DNA of 64,000 nt from Alviniconcha marisindica (taxonomy: Eukaryota > Mollusca > Gastropoda > Provannidae), in contig JABMCL010003549.1 of assembly GCA_018857735.1 (NCBI GenBank), positions 30,001 to 94,000 of the forward strand, given 5' to 3'. The position numbers and the translations under genes are program-made. Position 1 is the first letter of the stretch. Every line of letters starts with the position of its first letter. Below, one piece after another: positions 22,101 through 34,100 of the stretch. Under the pieces are notes generated by a model. It was not told the DNA's origin, did no database searches, and worked only from the letters and a program-made list of their open reading frames with translations.

Positions 22101-25100
22101 TCAGTGCGGCAGGACAGTGACTTGTTTTGAAGTGTGGTGTCAGTGTGTTGTGGTTTCAGTGCATCAGGATACTCCGATAGTGACTTTGTTTTGAAGTGTG
22201 GTGTCAGTGTGTTGTGGTTTCAGTGCGGCAGGACAGTGACTTGTTTTGAAGTGTGGTGTCAGTGTGTTGTGGTTTCAGTGCGGCAGGCTGACGGGCCCCT
22301 GTCTAGTGGAGCTGGCCCAGTTCTTTGTGGACTCTGTCAAGTCGGGCTCCTTGCAGGGCGGGAAGTGAGTGTTTGCTCTTGTCTGTCACACACATGCACA
22401 CAGGCACGCAAAAAGGGGGAAGGGGGAGGAGAGACATAGGGAAACTGGATGCTGGTTTTAGAAACAAGCTTTTAGCTTTGTTTCCGAAGACTAAAGAGTT
22501 GAGCAGAGCCTGAGATCAAGGGGAAGTAAGTTCAGATAAGTCCACAGTAGGAAAAAGAGCAAAAGCCTTGCAACATGACATACAGATATGAAGGGAAGGG
22601 TTTTACTTTTAGCAATTTTGGGGGGGAGGGGGTAGTGTCTTTTCAACAGGGATTACACTGTAGAATAGACATTCCATCTCACTAGCCGTTGAAAAGAAAT
22701 GGCTGCATCCCTTTAGATTTCTTTCTGTGTCATATTTTTAAGCATGCTTATTGGTTGTACTCAGACAGGTTGACAGTTGTATCGGGTTCTTGGCTCTTGC
22801 CTCAACCTAGAAATGAAAACATAGACCTTTTTTTTTGTTGTGTGTTCTTTTGTTGTTGTGAAATGTGTAGTACTTCATAGTGAGGTGACAGTCTTGTTGT
22901 CAACATAATTATGTTTACAATTTTATAAACAGCATTTTAGCAACAGATAGACTGTAGAGATCTACTCTTCGTTTGTTGATGTGTTTTCCTCGTGTTGTCT
23001 GCAAATCTTTTTGTCTGCCTTTTCTTTTCAGAGCAGTCAACGTGTTTCCCAAGATTTTGTCGGTGATTGAGTCAAATGACTCCATCACCTATGGTGACAA
23101 CAACCTGAAGGGGTCAGAGTTCAAAGGTCATGTCCTCAACAGCCTCTGTTCTTGCAAGTAAGAATTTGTTTGTTTCTGCGTCTGCACGCTTCATTGTCCT
23201 TTCTCTGTCTGCACGTTTCATTGTCCTTTCTTCGTCTGCACGCTTCATTGTCCTTTCTCCGTCTGCACGCTTCATTGTCCTTTCTCCGTCTGCACGCTTC
23301 ATTGTCCTTTCTCTGTCTGCACGCTTCATTGTCCTTTCTCCGTCTGCACGCTTCATTGTCCTTTCTCCGTCTGCACGCTTCATTGTCCTTTCTCCGTCTG
23401 CACGCTTCATTGTCCTTTCTCCTTCTGCACGCTTCATTGTCCTTTCTCCTTCTGCACGCTTCATTGTCCTTTGTCTGCACGCTTCATTGTCCTTTCTCGT
23501 CTGCACGCTTCATTGTCCTTTCTCCGTCTGCACGCTTCATTGTCCTTTCTCCGTCTGCACGCTTCATTGTCCTTTCTCCGTCTGCACGCTTCATTGTCCT
23601 TTCTCCGTCTGCACGCTTCATTGTCCTTTCTCCGTCTGCACGCTTCATTGTCCTTTCTCCGTCTGCACGCTTCATTGTCCTTTCTCCGTCTGCACGCTTC
23701 ATTGTCCTTTCTCCGTCTGCACGCTTCATTGTCCTTTCTCTGACTGCCGCTTCATTGTCCTGGCACCTTCTTCTCTGGGAAATGGGGTTACCTTTCCTGA
23801 GAAATGGTTAGCTATTGCCTGTTGAGTGTTTCCAATGGAGATGCAGTTCACTTCAGTTCAGGTGACATCTAGGCATGGAGGAAATGGTGTGTGTAAACAT
23901 GGTGTGGTCACAGTGTACTGTGATTTGCTTGGCAGTCCATTTAAGTTAATGTGTAGTGATTCGGAAATAATTCTGTCACACAGGTGGTCTCCCCAGACTG
24001 TGCTTCACCTAGCCGCCATGTTCAATGATGTGCCACTGTCCTCAGAGGAGCTGCGATTTGTTCTGGAAAAGATCATCCGGCAGTTTGATGACCTGGATCT
24101 GAGAGACATTCCCTCACTGGTGTATCAGCTGTTGCTACTTTCAGAGAAGGTGAGGGTTAGCAAATGGTGAGAAATTGCATTTACTGTTTCTATTGTATAC
24201 ACAGTTACAATGGTGATTTTGGCATTGACTAGATTAATTCAGTAAGGCTGAGGCCATTGTCAAGCTTTTTACTCTTTGTTTACTCAGAATATTTCAGCTA
24301 AGCAACATTGTCCTTCACCCCTATCAGTCTGTACAGTGAGTGTGTGTGTCTTGCACATAGTTATGCTTGAACCCTTGTTGATGTCTACATTATGTGTTTT
24401 TGTTAAATTGCTGATAACATTTTCCATCTCGATGTACATTATGTGTGTAATATGTTTGTTCAGCACTTTGAGCCACAGGGTAGGCACTTTACAAATATTT
24501 CCATTATTATTATTATTATCTAACTGTAAGGTAGGTACTTGAATTTTGTAGCATGTGCCATGTTTCATTTGCAGGTATGCTTGATGTTTTTATGATCATT
24601 ATTTCGAGCTGTATATTATATATATATAGAGAGAGAGAGAGATATATAATATATACAGAATCTGAAACAGAACAAGGCTTGAATGAATTATGTTTATTCT
24701 GCATGTACAGAATTCTGTGATGCTCATGATTCTTTCACTTGTGCTATGAGAGCTATCTTAATGCCGGCAATGTGATGCTTGACAGGGTCACAGGCGTCTG
24801 ATACTAGAAGGGATTACATCATTCTTTGTCAGCAAAGACACTCTGGCCCGCAGTCAGGCCAGTGTGATGGACAGGTGGGACTCTTGTTCTTCCTTTCTTT
24901 CCTTTGCTGTCATTTTTGTCATTTAAATGGTGAATGTTGGCAACAGTCGTTGAAGAGCATGCACACATACACTGATGTTTTGCCCGTTTGGTGCCACATA
25001 AGATCAGCCAGCATTTTCTGAAGACGAGGAGCTGTAAAAATGTTAAATAAGTGTTGCGCTGCAGTCAGATTTTCCGGTGTTTAATTTTTTTCCCATCATC

Positions 25101-28100
25101 TCAGCTGCAGCAGCTGTGAAGACTGACATTCTGGTATCACAGTTTCAGTACTATGACATTTTGGTACCCCAATTTCCATGCTACATGGTGCTTCTGGATA
25201 TTTTTGTGTTTGGGTTCATAATCTGGTACCGCAGTTTCTGTACTATTACATTTTGGTACCACAGTTTCCACACTATTACTACACAGTGCTTCTGGATATT
25301 TTTGTGTTTGGGTTCATAATCTGGTACCGCAGTTTCTGTACTATGACATTTTGGTACCACAGTTTCCACACTCTTACTACATGGTGCTTCTGGATATTTT
25401 TGTGTTTGGGTCCATAATATTCTAGTAAATCACCCACATGTATCCAATGAATAGTGAATGTATTGCAGGAAATAAGTAAATTCTACTGTTTTATTCTGGT
25501 GGGTGGGGAAAAGAACGTAACTGACTATAGACGTATCCCTTGATAATTACACTGTACAATGACACATTTTGCTGTCAAAGTTCCTCCGGTAAATGGCCAC
25601 AGTCATCCAACAGATTATTTTTGTGCATGACCATGTATTCTTGATCACAGTATTTTCACACAAACAATTCAGAGGAGCACCACATGCTTTGGTGTATTTG
25701 TGCATTTTGCCCCCTTGCCCTCTGATATTTCATGCTTGTTTTTAATGTCCATTCAAATTCCGCATCACATCAGTGAGGACCTGATGGAGGACACGCTGAA
25801 CGTGGACTTGCTGCGGCAGACAGAGGGCACCACCATCCTCCACGTTTCCTTCGCTGTCATGGAGCAGCGGGAACTGAGACAGGAGTTCCTCAAGTACTTG
25901 AAGGTCAGTTGTGGCTGTGTTTGTGGTCAGCAAATATTGTTGCAGTATCGTTTTGTGACAGGGACAGGAGTTCCTCAAGTACCTGAAGGTCAGTTGTATT
26001 TGTGATCAGCGAATACTGTTGCAGAATCCCTGAAGTACTTAAATGTCAGTTGTGACTGTGTTTGTGGTCAGTGAATATTGTTGCAGAATCCCTGAAGTAC
26101 TTGAAGGTCAGTTTTTGTTTGTGATCAGCGAATACTGTTGCAGAATCCCTGAAGTACTTGAATGTCAGTTGTGACTGTGTTTGTGGTCAGCGAATACTGT
26201 TGCAGAATCCCTGAAGTACTTGAATGTCAGTTGTGACTGTGTTTGTGGTCAGTGAATACTGTTGCAGAATCCCTGTAGTACTTGAAGGTCAGTTGTGACT
26301 GTGTTTGTGGTCAGTGAATACTGTTGCAGAATCCCTGTAGTACTTGAAGGTCAGTTGTGACTGTTTGTGGTCAGTGAATACTGTTGCAGAATCCCTGTAG
26401 TACTTGAAGGTCAGTTGTGACTGTTTGTGGTCAGTGAATACTGTTGCAGAATCCCTGTAGTAACTTTGAAGGTTCAAAGTTGTGACTTTGTGGTCAGTGA
26501 ATACTGTTGCAGAATCCCTGTAGTACTTGAAGGTCAGTTGTGACTGTTTGTGGTCAGTGAATACTGTTGCAGAATCCTTTTGTGATGAGACAGGAGTACC
26601 TCAAGTACTTGAATGTCAGTTATAGCTGTGCTTCTGGACAGCAAATACTGTTGCAGAATCCTTTTCTAACTGGTGCAGGAGTTCCTCAGGTATGTGAAGG
26701 TCAATTGTGGCTGTGTTTGTGGTCAGTGAAAACTGTTCCAGAATCTTTTTTCTGTCATGGAGCAGCAGGAACTGGGACAGGAGTTCCTCCAGTGATTGAA
26801 CTTGGTCAGTTGTGTCTGTGGTCAGTGCACGCTGTTGCAGAACCCATTGCTGTGAGGGAGAAGTGGGACCTGAGTTCCTCAAGTGTTTGTAGGTCTGTTA
26901 ATGTTATGTTAGTGGTCAGTGCATGCTGTTGCAGTACCCTTTACTGTGATGGAGAAGTGGGACCTGAGTTCCTCAAGTGTTTGTAGGTCTGTTAATGTTA
27001 TGTTAGTGGTCAGTGCATGCTGTTGCAGTACCCTTCTGTTTGGGGGGTTCTCTCTTGCTGTCTGTATGAAATATTGAAACCTGCATAGTGTTAATATGTT
27101 TGACCACTACCCACTCAGTTTCAAAGATCTTGACCTAGTTTCAAGGTCATTGATAGTGGAAAGCAATTATTTTCTACTTTAAAGGAAAAGTCCAAGGTTT
27201 TTAAGTATGCAAAATGACCATCAAAATGATTGACAAATGAGTCACAGGTTTAAGATTAAATGAAATTTTAAAAAATGAAAAAAAAGTTTATGTTGGTTTT
27301 TAATTGATTTTATTTTCTGTAGGCTGGCCAAGACTGCTGTCTCAGGTTCTCCATCAGTCACGTGACTTTCTCGGAAGTGACGTCAGTCTGGGGAGTCAGT
27401 GCGGTTGCCATCTTAGATTGTTCATTGAATGTGTATGCAGGTGGTCGACAAAAAGCTCTAACCATGCCAGCCTACTGTGTTGCAGCAAACTGTAACAACT
27501 CTGTGTTGCAGCAAACTGTAACAACTCACAAGCAACCCAAAGCATAACTATGCACGAGTTCCCGCAGAATTGACCCGCTGTGAGGCGAAAATGGGTCAAA
27601 TTTGTACAATTCAAACGAGCTGACTTTGAGGCTGCGCCTCAGTCACGCCCATTTGTGTAGTGAGCACTTGCTGAATGCGATTTCGTAAACTTTATGGAGG
27701 AATACCAAATGGGGTTTGCTTCAAAGCAGAATTTGTAGGGCTGTCCACAAGGTAACCGACTTGGAAAAAATTCCAGTTCGAATCTCCAAGGATGAAGCTG
27801 ACGAGCAGCAAGTGCACAGCATGATACCAAAAATTTAGAGATACACTGATACTCTGAAACAAGCATTAACAAGGCAAAGACACAGTCTAACATGAATGCC
27901 TACGGCAGAAAAGGCCATGAAAGAAAGAGACTGTACACAAATGCCTATGGCAAAGAAAGAAAGAACAGACCACAAGTGCCTGTGGCAAAGAAAGAAAGAC
28001 CAAAACCCACAAATGCTGGTGGCAAACGAAAAATGGCTGCCCTAATCAGGCAAGCAAACAGCTGACACCAAATGAAAGAAACAAAACAGCTGAAACCACC

Positions 28101-31100
28101 TCAAAACCCTAAACGGTTGCCAACCTGCAAGCATAAGGTGGAAAAAACACCACCAAATCACAACAGTCTAATAGACCACTGTCTGCAACAAAGGAGTGGA
28201 CAACTACAGACATAAGAGCACAGAGCAAAATAACTGTGCCAACAACAAACAGATGGAAAGCCAAACTAACCATAACAAACTCTAAACTAACCCCCACTAA
28301 CCCGGCTTCCATCTAGAAAAACAGGCTGCAGACTGATAAAGCAAAATGCTAATCAGGACTACCGATGACAAAGCATCGGGATATAAACAAATGCAGACGA
28401 CAAGAGAAATGCAAAATGGCTGCCCTAATCAGGCAAGCTAACAAGCGTGTATGAAATGGCCAATAAACCTAAGATAAAAAAAAGAAAGAAAGCATGGTAA
28501 AAAAGGAGAAAAGAGAGAAAACAGCAAAATTTTCTGAAAAGAAAGAGGAGGCAAGTAATGTCAGCGAGCAACGGGACAAAGGCTGTATACACGTAATCCG
28601 TGTACTTGATACAACCCACTTAACAGTGACAACAACAGCAGAGCAACAGATGCTCCAAACTACCCCATACAAAGAAAGAATGAGCGGCCTCGTTAAACAT
28701 CGAGACTACCCCCCTCACTCATACATCGTAAATGAACGATATAACTCAGAAACAAAAGGGCTAAACCAAGAAGAAGAAAAAACAGTGAATGGCAAGAACC
28801 GGTAACTAGCCCAACCCCAAACCCTAACCCAGGGAGGCCCCGAACTCGCTAGTCTATTGTACTAGAATGAACAAAACTTTTTCATTCTTACATATGTTGA
28901 AACAAACAAGGATAAATTGGGAAATAAAATGAAACCCCAATAAAAGGCAGGCTCCCTGATGAGGTCCAGCCTGTTGTGAAAGCTAGAGTAAACAGAACGA
29001 AAAAGACTGAAACGCCACGCACCTAACAAGGCTCGAGAAAGATGAAATAACAAGGAGGAAATAAACAAACGCCCAACTACTGACAATTGCGTCAGAGCTT
29101 CATCCTTGGAGATTCAAACTGGATTTTTTTTCCAGGTCGGTTACCCTGTGGTTACTAGCCATTTTGCAGTGACTCCCCAGAGTGACGTAGTGCGCATATG
29201 TACACATGATTTTCAGCGTCATGGCGATGCTTTTGGTACGACTGAAAATACCTGTTTTCGTGCATTTATAACCCTCCGATCACAATTTCACCTACATCAT
29301 TGTTCTCGGCAAACTTTAATGGAAATCACGTCAAAAATCACCCCCAATCTTGGACTTGTCCTTTAAGCAATGGAGACTACCTTCCATGTTGAACACAAGT
29401 GCCACATGTCATGCTTCAGAGATATTCCGTTTACGCACTCAAATGCACAGGCCATCATGAACTTCTGCAGTTGTTTTAAAAGAAGTGTATGTGTTGTATA
29501 ATTGTGTTATGTGTGTGTGTGTTCCTTTGATTTTTTTAACTTTCTTAATAGTCAGTTTTACAATTATGTGTCAGTCAGTTGGCAGTCAATGTTCCGTGTT
29601 TATAATTAACATACCAGTAAAATTGTTGGTAAAGCAAAGTTGTCAGTCATGCAGCCAAGAAGTTTAGAGTAAATCAACAGTTCCATCTTTGTGTGTGTGG
29701 TACGTTTTTTATTTGTTTGTTTTTGCTTGTACTGCATCTCATACCAGTTAACTGTCTTAAGTTTATACTCTGTATCTCACCCTAATATAACTGTAATGGT
29801 TGACTGGGTGTAAAACACCAAGTTACTTACATACTCCATATAATTATCTTGTGGGTTCCAGACATGGCAGTATTCATGTGCCGCAAGAGTGCTGTCCCCA
29901 TTCAACATAGCTCTGGCTCTGTCTGTTGCCGGGATGAACGTCTTGAATGAACAGGTGATGCTCACTCACTGAGACACATGCACGCACGCACACACACACA
30001 CACACACACTGCACGCACGCACGCACGCACACACACACAAACACACACATGCACACATACAGATGCACGCATGTGTGCACATGCAGCATGAGAGTCTTCA
30101 GCAGGAGGTGACACATTTCTGAGAATGTGAAACCAGCAAAATCTGATTATCATTATGTGTCTGAAAGGGATTGTAGGGGATTGTTTTTGTTGTTGTTGTT
30201 TTGTGAATGTGTTTTTTTGTTTTGTTTTTCACTTTTGGCCCAAGTCATTCTTTTCAACAACATTGACCTCATCTATATGAGCCACTCATCCTGACAGCTT
30301 AACATGCAGTTTTTAGATTGCTCCTTGGAAACTTCCATCCTCTGATTGTAATTATTGAAGATGTTGAATTTTATTTATCAGTCATTTTACCTGTGTTGAA
30401 GATTCTGGATTTCCTGAAGTCCACCATACTGCGCAGTTTTCGTGATCATCATCGCCATGCACAGTCTTACTGGGTGAGAGAGAACTTCCCTGAACAGCAC
30501 AACCTTGAAGAGATGGTCATGGAGACTGTCAGCAGTAGGTGAGTGTTTGTCCTGAGCAGTGTGACCTTGACCAGTCATGGAGACTGTCAGCAGCAGGTGA
30601 GTGTTTGTCCTGAGCAGTGTGACCTTGACCAGTCATGGAGACTGTCAGCAGCAGGTGAGTGTTTGTCCTGAGCAGTGTGACTGACCAGTCATGGAGACTG
30701 TCAGCAGCAGGTGAGTGTTTGTCCTGAGCAGTGTGACCTTGACCAGTCATGGAGACTGTCAGCAGCAGGTGAGTGTCCTGAGCTGTGAGACTGACCTTGA
30801 AGCGATGCTCAAGGAGACTAGCCAGCAGATGAGTATTTGTCCTGAGCAGTGTGACCTTGAACAGTCATGGAGACTAGCCAGCAGGTCAGTATTTGTCCTG
30901 AGCAGTGTGACCTTGAACAGTCATGGAGACTAGCCAGCAGGTATTTGTCCTGAGCAGTGTGGCCTTGAACAGTCATGCAAACAAGCCAGCAGATGACAGA
31001 TGAGTCTGTACTGAACAGCGAGACCTTCAACAAATGGTTATGGAAACTCTGCAAAAAGCAACTCAATAACCCGTCAGATCAGGAAAGTTTCTTTTGTCTC

Positions 31101-34100
31101 TTGTTAATGAATCTTTTCTTCTTCTTTTTTCCTGCCTCATAAATGTCAGAGTCCTTAAGTTCATAAGTTGGAAGTTTTTCTGGAACTGTCATTTGTGGTA
31201 TTTGTAGTGAATGTATACATGTATCAGTGTGTGTACATGTTTTTACATAACCATTGCTATTACTATGCTGGGATTATACAATTTATTTTGTTCCATGTGC
31301 CTGTACCCTCTTCTTTTGTGTGCAGCACATAGAACATTAATTAGTCATGGCACAGCACATAGAACGGTGTAATTAATCATGGCGCAGCACATAGAACAGT
31401 GTAATTAGTCATGGTGCAGCACATAGAACAGTAATTAGTCATGGTGCGGCAAATAGAACAGTGTAATTAGTCACGGTGCAGCACATAGAACAGTAATTAG
31501 CCATGGTGCAGCACATAGAACAGTGTAATTAGTTGTGGTGCAGCACATATAACAGTGTAATTAGTCATGGTGCAGCACATAGAACAGTGTAATTAGCCAT
31601 GGCGCAGCACATAGAACAGTGTAATTAGTCATGGTGCAGCACATAGAACAGTAATTAGTCATGGCGCAGCACATAAAACAGTGTAATTAGTCATGGTGCA
31701 ACACATAGAACAGTAATTAGTCATGGTGCATCACATAGAACAGTGTAATTAGTCACGGTGCAGCACATAGAACAGTGTAATTAGTCATGGTGCAGCACAT
31801 AAAACAGTGTAATTAGTCATGGCGCAGCACATACAACAGTAATTAGTCATGGTGCAGCACATAGAACAGGAATTAGTTGTGGTGCAGCACATACAACAGT
31901 GTAATTAGTCATGGCGCAGCACATACAACAGTGTAATTAGTCATGGCGCAGCACATACAACAGTGTGATTAGTCATGGTGCAGCACATGCAACAGTGTGA
32001 TTAGTCATGGTGTGGCACATACAACAGTAATTCTTCACTGGACATGTGGTTACGCAAGCAACTATATAATTTATTATGTCTGTCTGCATCTCCTCAGGAT
32101 GGGGGCATGTGATTCAGGGTCTAGTGCAGCTAAATATTATTATGTTTGTCTCTGCAGTTCCTCAGGATGGGGGCATGTGGTTCAGGGTCTAGTGCAGCTA
32201 AATATTATGTCTGCAGCTCCTCAGGATGGGGACATGTGATTCAGGGTCTAGTGCAGCTAAATATTATGTCTGTCTGCAGCTCCTCAGGATGGGGGCATGT
32301 GATTCAGGGTCTAGTGCAGCTAAATATTTTTTGTTTGTCTCTGCAGTTCCTCAGGATGGGGGCATGTGATTCAGGGTCTAGTGCAGCTAAATATTATTAT
32401 GTTTGTCTGCAGCTCCTCAGGATGGGGGCATGTGATTCAGGGTCTAGTGCAGCTAAATATTATGTTTGTCTCTGCAGTTCCTCAGGATGGGGGCATGTGA
32501 TTCAGGGTCTAGTGCAGCTAAATATTATTATGTTTGTCTGCAGCTTCTCAGGATGGGGGCATGTGATTCAGGGTCTAGTGCAGCTAAATATTATTATGTT
32601 TGTCTGCAGCTCCTCAGGATGGGGGCATGTGATTCAGGGTCTAGTGCAGCTAAATATTATTATGTTTGTCTGCAGCTCCTCAGGATGGGGGCATGTGATT
32701 CAGGGTCTAGTGCAGCTAAATATTATTATGTTTGTCTGCAGCTCCTCAGGATGGGGGCATGTGATTCAGGGTCTAGTGCAGCTAAATATTATTATGTTTG
32801 TCTCTGCAGTTCCTCAGGATGGGAGCATGTGATTCAGGGACTAGTGCAGCTGGGCTTTCTTCTCATGGACAGCTTCGGCCCTCGTCTGGTATTTGGTCGG
32901 CCAGAACCAGTGGTCACGGGTCAGCCGACACCCAACCAAGCCGCCTGCCAGCTGGGTGGCAAAATTCTGATGAGAATGTTCAAGGTTTGACACCGGTCGC
33001 AGGATGACCAGTTTGGTTCGCTAAGATTATTCCTGCTCTGTTTTGAGTTAAACGTAAAGTTGTGGAATAGAGCATTCATCATTGTAGTCTAATATTTTGG
33101 GTCCAGTATTGAACTGTATGATTTTCTGTTTGTGGTCATGAGATTGTGGAGTCTGATAATTGACATTTGTGGTTGGGGGCAGGGGGGTACAAAATTGTGC
33201 AGTCTGACATTCTGGTTCAGATCTTCAACTAAGTGGTTTGCTATTGTTTTTGTGTTTAAGGTCATGAAATTGTGCATTTAGGGTCTTGAGATTGTGCAGT
33301 CTGACATTGTGGGTCATTTAGGATCTTGAGGTTGTGCAGTCTGACATTCTGGGTCATTTAGGGTCTTGAGGTTGTGCAGTCTGACATTCTGGGTCATTTA
33401 GGGTCTTGAGGTTGTGCAGTCTGACATTCTGGGTCATTTAGGGTCTTGAGGTTGTGCAGTCTGACATTCTGAGTCATTTAGGGTCTTGAGGTTGTGTAGT
33501 CTGACATTCTGGGTCAGACCTTTGAGCTGTGAGATTTGCTGTTGTTTGGGGTTATGGGTCATCAGATTGATTGTGCCATCTGATCATTCACATCAGTAAA
33601 TAAAATTTGTCATTAAATCTTCAACTGTGTGACATGCATTTCTTTGTGTTTTGTTCTTTTCTTTTTCTTCTTTAGGGTCATGAAGTGGTGCGGTCAGACA
33701 TTCTGGGTCAGATCTTCAACCGTATCATGACAGAAACATCAGCTCCAGCTTCTCATTACCTTGGTAACTAGTCTTGTTACTTGCACTGTCAAGTCTTCAT
33801 TGCTGTGGCTAGCCACAGAGTAATTCTGCAATTCTCATCCTGTTCAGTTTATTCTGAACAATGTTCAGTGAGTATTTGCTAAGACTGAACGTTTGGGGAA
33901 GATGGGCAAAGGATGAGAAAAGACTGGATTACTGACAGTGAATATTTGCTGAGAGTGAACATTTGGGGAAGACAGGAAAAGGATGAGAAAAGACTTTATT
34001 ACTGACAGTGTTTGCTGAGAGTGAACAGTTAAGGAAGACAGGAAAAGGGTGAGGAAAAAATGGATTACTGACGGTGAGTATTTGCTGAGAGTGAACATTT

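Noticed and set aside
23114..23825. 231-residue reading frame of repeated [15 protein letters not shown]
   Set aside because: A by-product of a 27-bp repeat unit; equally long frames exist on both strands.
28494..28805. 103-residue Lys/Glu-rich frame
   Set aside because: It lies inside the TIR element, has A-rich low-complexity composition and no recognisable domain.
28800..28840. Telomere-like accctaaccc
   Set aside because: Only about two imperfect units within transposon-derived sequence; not an interstitial telomere.
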